Assembly: GCA_019054805.1 (NCBI GenBank)
Contig: JAHQIY010000006.1
Location: 1,798,001 to 1,862,000, forward strand
Length of the DNA stretch: 64,000 nucleotides
From: Brachionus manjavacas
Taxonomy: Eukaryota > Rotifera > Eurotatoria > Ploima > Brachionidae
Direction: 5' to 3'
Positions 47,238-57,966 of this stretch are shown piece by piece (position 1 is the stretch's first letter; every line of letters starts with the position of its first letter). A program made the position numbers and the translations under genes. A model generated the notes under the pieces. It made no database searches. It saw only the letters and a list, made by a program, of their open reading frames with translations, and was not told the origin of the DNA.

Positions 47238-47906
47238 AAAACTCCTTTTTCAGTTAAAAATTTATTATAATGTTTTTGGCAAATTAAAATATATCTGTAA
47301 ATCATTGAAATTTACAGATAGAATTCTATAAAATAGTTGTTAAAATAATGTTTTTTTCTTATTCTTTATTATAGAAAAAATAAAAATTTAGCATTAAAAG
47401 TTAACTTTAAAAAATGCTTTTTCAATAAATTTTGCAACTAAAAAATAGTTAAAAACCTTTTTTATAAAAACTCAATAAGTGCAAGATGACAATTGAACAT
47501 GGAAAATAGCCCAGGTAGACAAAAAAAAACAATAAATCCAAAAATTAGAATTATTTTTATTTAGTCTCTGTAATAACTGTATTCGACCGGTTTCGAAAGG
47601 CTTCAAAGGGAAAAATTATAATAACTATGTTAGAAATTTAAAATTTAAATGATTTATAATTAAATAAACTGCTTCGCAAACTTGCAGGGTTTTAACAGTG
47701 ACTTAATTTGGGTGATACAATACTTGTATCGGTTTTTTAAAAATTTTGCAGAGCGAGTTTTAGATCTTTAAATTTTAGATAATAAAATTTTTTGAATTTT
47801 TGCTTGTTTCAAAATTCACAATGTCAGAATACTATTATTTTAAAAAATCATGTCATTGTCATTTATTTGCTGAAAATAAAATAGAGTTTAAGAGAGAAAA
47901 AAATAT
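47238..47906. other. Intergenic, no gene seen
   Basis: AT-rich. 47683-47735 (CTTGCAGGGTT, then TTTGGGTGATACAA) resembles 46610-46640 in the interior of the foldback element, so a related relic may be present. Confidence 0.35.
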
Positions 47907-49221
47907 CTAGGGCATTAGTGATTTTACTAAAGCAACAATTCCAGCATAAGTCTCTTCACCAACCATTGGCGCCCTATCCTCAGGCAAAGTAAATCCATAA
48001 TTTGAATCGATACCGGTTTGACCAGGTCTTAGTTCTAGACAAAAAGAATACTTAATTTCAGCATTTCCAACAGCCCAATCATCGGACCCACCAGATGCAA
48101 TGTACAAAATTTGCGCTGAACTTCCATAAGTAAACACAGTTCCATTAACCGCTTTTAAAGCATCAGTGGCAATTTTAGCTTTTGCTTTAAGATCATCATA
48201 TGCCGGTGGATCATCATAAGTATATCCCCATGATGTGAACCACCATTGTCCGTAAGTATGAATGGTCAAAAAAGTATCCCAATCTCCTTTGTACTTAGTT
48301 ATATAGTTCTCAACGGCCTGGGTCTCCGCTTCGCTATCTGCTGATGGACCAGCATAAATGTCACTACATGGCTGATCTGATGAACCACCAGTCATCCATT
48401 TATAACCATAATTTCTATTCAAATCTACTCCGATACAATTTCCTCTAATTGGTCTTCTATTTTTTCTCCATAAACGATACTTAAAAATAAAATTTTTATC
48501 AAATAAAAAAAAAACAATCTGGTAATACAGTGGTTTGAGAATATTCGTAACCATCCGGATTCTGTAAAGGCATTATGTGAAATTCGTAATAGTTCAATAA
48601 TTGTACAACCTCTGGTTCAAAATTTTGGTAGCCAGTTACCAGCTTGTTAATTATCCAAATGCATGTTGAGGGTGTCATCCACTCACGAGCATGGATGCCA
48701 CAATCAATCCAGACTTTTCGCTTTGAAGCTGGAGTTTTTATGATAGCAACCTTGAGATTTCGGTTTTCATATGTGGTGCCAGCTACGTAGGAAGAAACAA
48801 TATCTGAATTTTGCAAAGCCAGGTTGTCTATGTAGCTCATTATTTCCGAGTATCTTGCAAATTTACCAACAATACTCTTTTGATTTTTGGTCAAAACCAT
48901 TGATCTTTGCTGTTCATCAATTCTAGATTGAATGTCTTCTTCGACAATGCTGTAAGGAATTTTGAATAGCTTAAACAGTAGTGAGTATTTCAAAAAAGCA
49001 TTTGGAGATAGCAGAACAGTGACTCTTTCATTTGTGCCTTTAATTCTGGTCCATATATCGAATTCAGCATTTTCCTCCCATTCACTTATCAGTTGTACAT
49101 GAACAGGTGTCTCTGGCAACAAGTTTACCAAACGATAGTTTTTGAACTGAAATTGTTCAGCTCTGGCAAAATAGGCCATTAGACCCAATGCCAGGCACAA
49201 GTAAAATTTTGCCTGAATCAT
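47907..49221 (-). CDS. M14A metallocarboxypeptidase (carboxypeptidase A/B type), paralogue B
   Basis: Secreted zinc carboxypeptidase, paralogous to the gene at 32755-36287. Two exons on the minus strand: 49221-48529 and 48479-47907, with a 49-bp intron in phase 0 at the same codon position (after the Thr-Thr of the PDGYEY segment) as intron 1 of paralogue A. The product is 421 residues. There is a signal peptide (about 1-21, ending ARAE), a propeptide, then CGIHAREWMTP and TIHTYGQWWF (zinc ligands), DLNRNYGYKW (Asn-Arg), YIASGGSDDW and CLELRPGQTG (catalytic Glu). All catalytic residues are present. The three downstream introns of paralogue A are absent. A TGATAAG site lies about 135 bases upstream of the start. 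Confidence 0.95.
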
Positions 49222-49577
49222 TTTAGTAAAAATTTAAGGTGTTATTAATAAATTGAAGAGCTTTTATTGTTAATCGATTTAACTGATGTTTTTTTCTCAA
49301 TACAAGATAAAGTGACGCCATTATTGTTAAAATAATTATCAAATTGTGTATCTGTGATAAGAACTGAAGTTGATCAAGAATTTTAAATGGTTAAACAATT
49401 AATTTGCTCAAATTTTATGAAAAATACCGTAAATTTCTGTATTTTTTTTATATTAGGATTTTGCCGTATTAGCAAAAATTTTGGTAAAATATGGTCAATT
49501 TACGGAAATTTTTCGCAAAAGTCCTCTTGTCAAATATTTATTTTAATTTTATTTTAGTAATGTAAAATATTTTTTTT
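49222..49577. promoter_or_regulatory. Upstream region of carboxypeptidase B
   Basis: Contains GATA-type sites: TGATAAG at 49356-49362 and AGATAA at 49305-49310. A similar TGATAAG is found upstream of paralogue A. GATA factors commonly drive gut genes in invertebrates; a role here is inference. Confidence 0.3.
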
Positions 49578-49640
49578 TGGGAGGACCCCGGACAGTTTGG
49601 AATGGAAATTAACCTCCCCTTCAGCCCCGTGTTAATTAGT
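49578..49640 (-). repeat. Solo LINE 3' tail related to the one at 10531-10590
   Basis: In the minus sense it reads GGCTGAAGGGGAGGTTAATT, then TCCATTCCAAAC and GGGGTCCTCCC. The tail at 10531-10590 has GGCTGAAAGGAAGAACTAAA, then TCCATTCCAACCGG. The shared order of motifs suggests the same or a sister LINE family, truncated to its 3' end. Confidence 0.5.
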
Positions 49641-49943
49641 TTTGATAATATAAAAGAAGTTTACTAAATTTTGAGAATGTTACAAGACAAACAGATTTAA
49701 ATTATATATATTTTTTTTTCTTTAATTAGGAAATGAGCTCGATGTTTTTTTGAGGATCTAGATTCCAGGTAACATGTCTATTATTGTGAAATCTTTTGAA
49801 AAAAAACAGTATAAAGTGCTGGGATAATTTTTTAAATAGATCTTTAGTGAAGAAATTCGAATAATCCCTCTCTAAATTAGATTTTCTTTTGTACCATTTT
49901 ATCAGTTTTAATTTTATCTTTGTTGTAAGTGATTTTTTTCCAG

Positions 49944-50658
49944 AGTTGTTTTTAAGTCACAAGTCTTAAGTCAAGTCAAGTCAATGACTTAAAAAAATTT
50001 TTTTTTTTTTTAAGTCAAGTCAATGACTTAAAATTTTTTTTTTTTTTACTTAAGTCAAGTCAATGACTTAAAAATTTTTAAGTTTAAAAAATCGTTAAAA
50101 AAAAAGCGGCAAGTCAAAGTTACGGTCAACATTGTGGCGGGCGGTCATTTAGCCGTTCAGCTTGGCGGCCAGAATTTGGGACTGCGGCGCTGAAAAAAAA
50201 GATGCCAAAATATCATAAAAAATTAAAAAGTTAAGAAAATTAAATATGTTTATTAATTAAAAAAAAACCATAATTTTATTAAAAAAAAAACCAACGGCCA
50301 ACAATCATCCACTACCAATAATACTCAATTTTAATGAAATAAATAATTAAAAGTATTTCTAATCTAACTCTAACTCACTTAAAAAAAAAAAAAAAATTTT
50401 AAGTCATGACTTTGACTTAAAAAAAAAAAAATTTAAGTCATGACTTTGACTTAAAAAAAGAAAAAAAAAATTTAAGTCATGACTTTGACTTAAAAAAAAA
50501 AAAAAAAAATTTTAAGTCATGACTTTGACTTAAAAAAAAAAAAAATTTAAGTCAAGTCATGACTTTGACTTAAAAAAAAAAAAAATTTAAGTCAAGTCAT
50601 AACTTTGACTTAAATTTTTGTGACTTAGACTTAAAACTGTGACTTAAAAACAAGTCTG
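49944..50658. mobile_element. Foldback element built of palindromic AAGTCA/TGACTT repeats
   Basis: The ends are inverted repeats: TTGTTTTTAAGTCACA at about 49949 and its complement TGTGACTTAAAAACAA at about 50639-50654. Inside, three left units of TAAGTCAAGTCAATGACTTA with T-runs (49973-50075) face six right units of AAGTCATGACTTTGACTTAA with A-runs (about 50398-50620). The repeat core AAGTCATGACTT is itself a perfect palindrome. The middle (about 50090-50380) is more GC-rich (GGCGGGCGGTCATTTAGCCG) and non-coding. A decayed relative may lie at 31769-31870. No clear target duplication was found. Confidence 0.7.
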
Positions 50659-52082
50659 TTTTTTTCTAATGATTTTTTTTAGGTAAAATTTGTCTATGAT
50701 AACCTAAAAATTTAAATAAGAGGCAAAACAATTATCGTTATTAAAATTATTAATAAATTCTCTTTTTAATATTTTATTTCATTATGATTAGAACATTTGT
50801 TTCGTTGATTAAATAGGCTTTCATAGACGTTGAAGTTGGGATTGATTTTTAACTTTTATACCTAAAATTTTTAAAAAATTCATAGCTTTAAAGTGAATTT
50901 TAGATTTTAAAACTCGGTTTGTAAAACGTATCAACTGATACCAAGTTTGCATTACAAAAAATTTGTCTGCATAAACTTTAACCACTTCAAGTAATTAAAA
51001 TTATATTCCGATAATAAATAAAATCAAATTTAATTTGTGTGACACAAATTTTATATCAGCTGAAACCTTTTGCATAAAAAATCTTAGACCTAAACAAATA
51101 AGCTATCTAATTTAAAATTTTTTGTGCCTATTCAAAATATTAGAATTAAAAATTTGTGAAAAAAATTTGAATCAAAGTCTGAATTTTTTTCTTATTTAAA
51201 AAAAAATTTTTTTAAATTTTATTATATTTTACAAGGTTTTGTGAAATTCATTACAAAATGATAAAAAGAACAGAAAAAAAATTGAATAACTTTTTTTCTA
51301 AAGACTTAGACTAAATTCAGTAAATGCAACATAGTGCAACATTTAAAGTTGCATTAAATATCAAGGTCTGCTAAATTTGCAGAGTTTAGCAAAAATTAAA
51401 TCTCAATATAATCGAGTATAATGCATTTTGCAGAGAATTTACAAATTATTAGCAGACATTTTAGTAGCAGTAGAAAACAAGTTAATTAATTTTTTTTTCA
51501 TTTTGTTATGTTCTTTTGTACAGAACTTTACAAAACTCTTTTAATCCTTTTTTATAAAAATTAATTGATGATAAAATAAAATTTTTTTAATAATACATCT
51601 CCTAAAAGTAAACATTTTACGAAGTCATTTTTTATCTATTGAAATTGTTTCTTTTAAAATAAATGCTAGAAATGTTTGATTATTTAAATTTTGAATAAAG
51701 ACATAACAATTTTTCAATTTAATTCAACTCGAATACAAAGCTTTAGATTAGATTTCTTTCTACCATTAAAATGACTTTTTTTATCGCCGATTAATCTCAC
51801 TCTTAAATAATATTTTTTATCAAATAAATCTATTCTTAAAAATAAAGTTTTTCAGAATTTGTTTCAGAAGTAAAATATTTGAATAATTAAAATTAATAAT
51901 TGAATAAAAATGTATTATCTAAAGAAAAAGCCATAAGTAAATGTGTAAAAAATGTATTAAAGAACTGAAGGAGCATAAAATATTTGTTAAAAATTTATTT
52001 TAGTTAAAGGAGTAATTAATTAGTCTGCTTATAATTATTTCACTGAAAAAAAAAAGTTTTTAGTTACTAATTTTTGGTCGCG
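50659..52082. other. Intergenic, no gene seen
   Basis: AT-rich sequence with many stops. A weak hairpin-like segment around 51360-51470 repeats GCAGAG / CTGCTAA motifs. Nothing is assignable. Confidence 0.4.
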
Positions 52083-52199
52083 CTAGCACTGTAAAAATCT
52101 TCTGACTGACTCATCTGAAATTTCTGCTTCGATGTAATCATCTTGATAGTACAAAGCAGACTTTGTTTCCTTTGGTCTACCTCGCTTATGTTTCTCACC
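52083..52199 (-). pseudogene. MULE transposase C-terminal tail fragment
   Basis: The minus-strand frame gives GEKHKRGRPKETKSALYYQ followed by an acidic tail and a stop codon at 52083-52085. The RGRP AT-hook followed by K-x-K-x-AL-x-Q is the same tail motif as in the fragment at 53706-54120, where it follows a SWIM finger. Only this tail survives here. Confidence 0.55.
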
Positions 52200-52663
52200 A
52201 ATATTATAAAACTATTTTTGAGTTATGGAAAGTTTGGATTTTTTATTTTAAATTATTCTTGAAATAAAATAAAAACTAATTTAAATAATTTTTAAATATT
52301 TATAATTTGCAAACTTTACATACATAAACATTAATTTAAAAATTATTTTGAGCAAAAAGAGAAAATTGAAAAATGAGCAAAATTTTTAAAATTAATAAAA
52401 ATAAATAAATCAATCATTATTCAAAAATTAAATAAAAAAATTAAATTCAATTTAATTTTTGAAAATCTTAAATTTCAGTATAGCCTTCTTTTCAACAAAG
52501 ATCCTTCTTTTTGATCATTTTTAAGATAAATTAGGTAAATAGAATAGCAAAAGTCTGAAAAGTAAATAGAATTAATAGATACATTTCTCTCTAATTCAAG
52601 TTTACAGTTCAGGAAGTTAATAATAATAATAATATAAAAGTAACAACAAGCTAGCAAGCTAGA

Positions 52664-52752
52664 CTTGCGAAGATGGGAAACGGTAGGATCCCATCTATGT
52701 TAACTGTGGTTAATTACGTAATAATAACAATAACAAAAAAAAAAAACATTCA
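52664..52752 (+). repeat. LINE/SINE-type 3' tail with hairpin and poly(A)
   Basis: AGATGGGA and TCCCATCT form an 8-bp perfect stem with a 10-base loop (about 52671-52697). They are followed by an AATAATAACAATAAC repeat and a 12-base poly(A). This is the architecture of the other LINE 3' ends in the window, but no coding remnant precedes it. Confidence 0.55.
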
Positions 52753-53299
52753 TATACTACATATATTAGATCAGCATTGCATTTTGAATTTTAAATTAAT
52801 TTTTTTCTTTTTTTCTTTTTTCTCCTTCTCTTTTTTTCTTTTTTTTCGTTAAGATTTAATATTTATTTTATTATCTTATTCTACGCTAATTTGAACATTC
52901 TGTGTTTCTGATCATTGGAAAAAGTTAAAATTGGGCTTGGAAATGTCTTTGGTCAAATAATTAAAGATTTTAATTATTTCATTTACGAAGTCAATGTTGA
53001 CTAGCTACAAAAAGCAAAAGTCTGACAAGTCCGGCAGTGTCGCACAGTTTAGACAGAAGATCTCGATTAAAAACTGTAATTGCTTAGGCCAAGTTGCTTT
53101 GAGACTAGAAATTTTCAACAAATTTGTCATTGTAATCCATATAGAAAAAGAGACTTACATACAGGTCAACTATGTGAAGATTGGCTTATCAAGGCTCTTA
53201 GTTCATCCTCAAGTTTTTGTTTAAAGACCGAGTTAAATTTTTTTAAATGAAACATTAATGCAAACACGTAAAAGTGAAATAAACAATGGAAAAGAATGA
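52753..53299. other. Spacer with an unassigned frame at 52994-53224
   Basis: A 76-codon plus-strand frame (52994-53224; SVAQFRQKISIKNCN, then ETYIQVNYVKIGLSRL) has protein-like composition, but I recognise no family. It could be a LINE ORF1 scrap or nothing. The surrounding sequence is pyrimidine-rich low-complexity DNA (52795-52860). Confidence 0.2.
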
Positions 53300-53705
53300 T
53301 TCAGTCTTGTCCCAACATTTCAACTCAAAAAGCCGATTCGAAACTGCTATTAATTTAAGTTTATTAAAAGCCTCATGATGCACGATGTTGGAGGGAGTAT
53401 CATATTTTAGTTTAAGAATAGATCAGACTGCTGGATTCTGAATTGCTTGTAGTTTTTTTATATTATTTTCTGAAAATTAATTCAAGCATGGAATATAATA
53501 TTCTAAAATTGATCCGACTAAAGATTTAAATAAATTTCCAAGTATATTTTGATTAAGGTTCAATTTTTGTTTGACAATATCTTAATAATATTTGGCCTTT
53601 TATTGCAGCGTTCTTTAATTTGTCCGCCAGTAAATTAAAATTTAACTTAGAATCAAATTTTATACCAAGAAACTTGATTTCTATTTGGCTCATTATTCTG
53701 TTTAA
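53300..53705 (-). pseudogene. LINE fragment, same family as copies B and C
   Basis: The minus strand carries the same post-catalytic segment and C-terminal region as 41734-42343 and 42470-43000, with multiple stops. It lies against the MULE transposase remnant, so it probably inserted into that element. Confidence 0.75.
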
Positions 53706-54120
53706 TAATATCTAATAAGTTTTTTCTTGGTCTACCTCTACCTCTCTTTAGTGGAGCTTCTACTTATTTACTTATATCACTGCTGGTTGATGCTTGCACT
53801 ACTTTTTCAGCTTCCTTATCAATTGTTTTTTTGTTCTTTTTTGTTGGTATAACTGTTTCTTGTGGAATTTCTTCCTCTGCTTCTGTTATCTTTCGCTTTA
53901 GAACTTTGATTGAGCTGACAACTCTCTCTTCTTTATCTGCCTCTGATTGATACTCAAGCGCCTTTTTAGACTTACACGGTCTACCTCTTCTAGGTTTTTG
54001 TCCAATAGCAACTTGTTTAGCTTCGATTGGTATTTTGACAAGTTTCATATTTGCAGCAAAGCCAACAAGATGCTTACAAATACGATCTTTAAAGAAGGAA
54101 GGACAGTAACAACTAGCTAG
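53706..54120 (-). pseudogene. MULE transposase C-terminus with SWIM zinc finger and AT-hooks
   Basis: The minus-strand frame entering at about 54115 reads CYCPSFFKDRICKHLVGFA, a SWIM zinc finger (C-x-C ... C-x-H) as found at the end of Mutator-like transposases. It continues into the open part (54048-53764) with IPIEAKQVAIGQKPRRGRP, the first AT-hook, and an acidic/basic tail ending at TAA. In frame beyond the stop lies a second AT-hook (LKRGRGRPRKNLL) before the LINE fragment begins. The catalytic DDE domain is missing. The element may once have mobilised the 9-bp-duplicating foldback element at 46.3 kb. Confidence 0.75.
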
Positions 54121-54429
54121 TCATATGTCTTGGTAAAGAGTTGAGTATCAATTGTTGGTTAGACATTTTTGAAAAATTTTTGAATTTTTGAAATTTTGAA
54201 AAAAAATATCCACAAAAAAAAACTCTCACAGGAGATAATTAAATTAAATCAAGAGATAATTTCAACTGTTCATTAATTAAGTTAAGAGCTATATTCATCA
54301 TAATCATACTCATCTTCAGTAAATTTAGTGACAAAAAAACTCAGGATACATAAATATTTATTATTAGAGACAGTTAATTAATCAAATTAATCGAATAAAT
54401 AATATTATAAATAGAAAAAATAAAATAAT

Positions 54430-54489
54430 ATTCTTTAGCTCGGTACAGTTAACAAATAAATAAATAAATAAATAATAATAATATTCGGA
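54430..54489 (+). repeat. LINE 3' tail of the copy A-C family
   Basis: TTTAGCTCGGTACAGTTAAC followed by (AAAT)n and (AAT)n matches the GCTCGGTACAGAAAACAAATAAAT tail type in two parts. The body of the element is lost. The next LINE starts immediately downstream. Confidence 0.6.
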
Positions 54490-56808
54490 TATAATTTCCA
54501 AAAGATTGGTGAATATTCTAAAGACTATATTGTAGCAGAAGACCTAAACTCAAAAAGTAAGCAAATTGGCTGTACGACCTCAAATTCAAATGGTCTTATT
54601 CTCGAAAAAATTCTATCAGAAAATAATTGCTTATTATTAAATGATAAGAGTCCCACATTTAATCAATTTAGCAAAGAGCCAGGTAAAAACTATTCTGAAA
54701 TTTTGGATCTGATAATCGGCTCGCCATCACTAGCTAGCTGTATCCAAGAATTCAAAGTCCTAGAAGACAACTTCACAAGTGACCATTACCCAATTTGGGC
54801 AACTTTTGATCTAAGAATGAATAAATGTGATTATATCAACGAAATTATTCCTAGATTCAAGTATGATCTAGCGGATTGGAATCTATTTAGGGTAAAACTA
54901 AATTGCGAACCTAATGAGCTCACCAAAAATAATGTTGAGGAACTCAGCCTTTTTGTTGTAACATCCGTTATCAATGCTGCAGAATCCTCCATTCCAAAAA
55001 GCTCTAATATTCTCAGGTCAGGTGAGCTACCTAACTTTATAATTAAGAAGATAAAGCTAAGGAGAAAACTTTATCGGAGACTGAAACGAAACTCAACGAG
55101 TAGTTCAGAACTGATAAGTTCCACAAAAAGAGAAATTAATGCTATAACCAAAGATCTCAAAAAAGATATTCAAGAGTTCAGAAGTTCTCAGTGGAATAGA
55201 TTTCTTGAGAAAGTAGGAAATAGTCATGTCTCAAGCAATCCTTTCTGGAAGCGAATCAATAACTTCCGAAATCCGAAAACAATTAGAAAAACACCTTCCA
55301 TTATCTACAAAGATTCAACTCTTACAAATAATCAAGATAAGGCTAAAGCATTTGCTGAAATGTTGTCAAAATCTTTTTCTTCAAGTATAGAGGAGGAAGC
55401 CTTTGACAATAATTTTAAATTACAAGTCAATCAGTGTATTGAATCGTTAAATATAGATAAAAATAAAGAAAGTAAAATAATAAGTACTGATGAAATAATC
55501 AAAGCTATCAAGATGCTGCGAAATAGTTCATCTCCTGGTGAAGATAGGATCAGCAATTTTATGCTAAAGAAACTTTCTCTTGATTTCATTTTAGTAATCA
55601 AAGACTTATTTAATTTATGTCTAAAAACACAAACCTGGCCTAAAAGCTGGAAATTATCCAAAATAATAATGATTCCCAAAAAGTCTGACAATAAACAAGA
55701 TCCAACAAATTATCGACCTATCAGCTTGACAAGCTGTCTAGGGAAGCTTTTTGAGAAGGTTATAGGAAGTAGAATAAGCGCTTTATTAGAAAAAACAATT
55801 TGATAAATACCTGCCAGGCAGGCTTTAGAAATCATAGAAAAACTAGTGATAATCTTTTTTTCATGTCCCAAAAGATTAAGGAACAGATAAATAGGAAAAG
55901 AAAAGTGTGTGGTTTGTTCTTCGATATTGCCAAGGCGTTTGACCGAGTTTGGCATAATGGATTAATTTACAAATTAATTAAAATAGGAATCCCAATGGAA
56001 TTAATAGGCCTGTTACAGTCATTTCTTTCGGAAAGATTTTTCTCAGTGGACGTTGATGGAGAGAAAAGCATGCATTTCCGAATCGAGACTGGTGTCCCTC
56101 AGGGAGCTGTCTTGAGTCCTCTTTTATTTACTATTTTCATCAACGACCTACCTACTAATAATAAGCAAAATTAAACTTATTCAATGCTATTTGCAGACGA
56201 TCTGGCTACAATCTTCACTTATAAGAAAGGTGGTAATAAAATAAATAAAGAGATACTAATCTACCTCAGTGAATTGGAATCTTGGCTCTTCAAATAGAGG
56301 CTAAATATGTCAGTTCCCAAATGTAACTGCATAGTCTTTTCGAGAACAAGTAAAGGAAATGATTCTCTCAATCTTTTTATGAATAATCAACAAATACCGC
56401 AAGCGAAAGAAGTAAATTTCTTAGGATGCATTTTAGATCAAAACTTAAACTTTAAACATCAAATAGAAAGGATAAAAAGAAAAATGTGCACAGAGACTGA
56501 ATATTATAAAGATCCTTTCCCACAAATCATGGAAGCTGAAAAAAAAACACTGATAGGAATTTTTAGATCCTTAATTGGATCGATTATAGATTATTCTTTT
56601 TCTGTTCTTTCGGCAATTTCTAAAGCTTCAATTTCAAAAATTCAAGCTAACAGAACAGAGCAATAAGATCAATTTATGATCTGCATTTTGATCCAATTAA
56701 AAGGACTTATCCATCAATAATTGATGCCAAGTCTAAGTCAGGATTGAGCGATGTATGTATAAGAATGTACGAGATTAAAATCAGATATATTTATAAAGCA
56801 ATTACTCA
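54490..56808 (+). pseudogene. Jockey-like LINE, 5' part, interrupted by a gypsy element
   Basis: The end of the endonuclease (ILDLIIGSPSLASCI, NFTSDHYPIWATF) and a long linker lie in the frame 54703-55803, with the RT start (SSPGEDRISNFMLKK, SWKLSKIIMIPKK, NYRPISLTSCLGKL). A one-base shift or stop near 55800 leads to 55800-56174 (AGFRNHRKTSDNLF, FFDIAKAFDRVWHN, ETGVPQGAVLSPLLF). A stop near 56172 precedes the catalytic box (SMLFADDLATIF), and 56307-56666 carries PKCNCIVFSRTSKG and VNFLGCILDQNLNF. The frame runs to the gypsy LTR at 56809; the rest lies at 62973-63366. It is the best preserved LINE here, with only three or four lesions. Confidence 0.9.
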
Positions 56809-56999
56809 TGTAACGGGGGAGGATTTGCCCGTTAGGAGAATATATAAAATAAAAGAAAAGAAGAGAAGAGACGTTGGATTTAAGAAACCTTTATTCAAAT
56901 AAAAGAACTTGTTTCAACTAAAGAAAAACTTATCTTTTATGGTACGTTCCTGACTATTTGGGGAGTTTGTTTTGTTCTCCTAGCAAACTCTCCATTGCA
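56809..56999 (-). repeat. Gypsy 3' LTR
   Basis: 191 bp, TG...CA ends. In the element's sense it carries TTTGAATAAAGG, a possible polyadenylation signal. It encodes the last 15 residues and stop of the downstream ORF. No strong polypurine tract precedes it; GCAAAAGGCGCCGG is the nearest purine-rich run. Confidence 0.95.
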
Positions 57000-57538
57000 C
57001 AGTTCCGGCGCCTTTTGCGAATCACTCCGTGACTAACGTTCTCGCTTTGCTCACTAGTCGTAACATCCGTTACCACGATCATCTCCCTATCGGTGGCCCC
57101 CAGCGCCTGCGACCCGGTTTGGCACTCGATCGCTTGCCCGGCCTCTCTGATTGGATTTAGGTCCAGGCCATAATAAATATGACGGCTCCAGACTGGGACA
57201 GAGTCCCTGACGTTGTGCGACCGCATATGCACCCATAGTGTCGGGTAGTCCACGTACACCCGGGCCGCCTTCCGTTCCAAATTCAACTTGACCTCCAACT
57301 TGTAGTCTCGGCCTCCAACGCTGTACACCGGGTACTCAGAGATGAAATCGTGACAGCGGATCGAGTCACGGTCGTCGTAGAATTTAATAAACACCACGGT
57401 CTCGGGCCTGACTGTCTCCTCCATCACTCTAAAATATTGGATCGGGCCGATTTGCCTGTATAGAAACTGGGCGCACTTAACGTTCTCCTCAACGTCGAAC
57501 TTCGGAAACATGCGGAGCATCGTTTGGTGTTCGGCCAT
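56954..57538 (-). CDS. Gypsy accessory ORF downstream of integrase
   Basis: An intact 194-codon frame between integrase and the 3' LTR, ending inside the LTR. Its codons are clearly more GC-rich than the rest of the element. Residues 12-90 have an alternating strand/helix pattern with ETVVFIKFYDDRDSIRCHDF, reminiscent of an RNP1-like strand and helix of an RRM fold. There is a basic RKRRR patch near 175. No signal peptide, membrane segment or furin-like site is seen, so it does not look like an envelope protein. The RRM suggestion is a guess from pattern; the function is unknown. Confidence 0.65.
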   Translation of the reverse strand: MAEHQTMLRMFPKFDVEENVKCAQFLYRQIGPIQYFRVMEETVRPETVVFIKFYDDRDSIRCHDFISEYPVYSVGGRDYKLEVKLNLERKAARVYVDYPTLWVHMRSHNVRDSVPVWSRHIYYGLDLNPIREAGQAIECQTGSQALGATDREMIVVTDVTTSEQSENVSHGVIRKRRRNCAMESLLGEQNKLPK

Positions 57539-57966
57539 AGCGAAATTGGTTTGGAATGAGTGCGTTTAGTAAAAATTTTTTTTGAATCTGAATTTGAATA
57601 AATGAGAGAGTAATTCGCCAAAAGTTTTGCATAAATCCCCGAAACAATTGTGCATATTTAGATATCTATTTTGAGTGTGTTTACGCAACTTGTCTTATTT
57701 ACATTTTACATAAATTTGAATTTTAGCAATTGTGCAAGGAACTAAAAAGCTAGAATTTATCTTATTTGGAGTGTGTATAGTTTAAACGTTGTGGGGGTCT
57801 CCTATCCCTCTTAACCCTGATAGATTCATGGGCTCTTCTTTGTACTTCCTTAACAAACGTTTCGTTGCAGCATTAGGGACGAACGTTTCGTCGTCGCTTG
57901 AACCACCACTTTCCGTAGTTGTCATGGGATTCTGTCCTTCTTGTAACGTTACCTTAGCTCTCTCGA
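57539..57966 (-). other. Gypsy non-coding spacer between integrase and accessory ORF
   Basis: About 430 bp without a supported frame in the element's sense. It may contain a promoter or splice acceptor for the accessory ORF; none is specifically recognisable. Confidence 0.4.

Noticed and set aside
49978-50640. CRISPR-like array of short repeats
   Set aside because: Repeats are palindromic with A/T-run spacers and opposite orientations on the two sides, in a eukaryotic genome; they fit a foldback element, not a CRISPR array.
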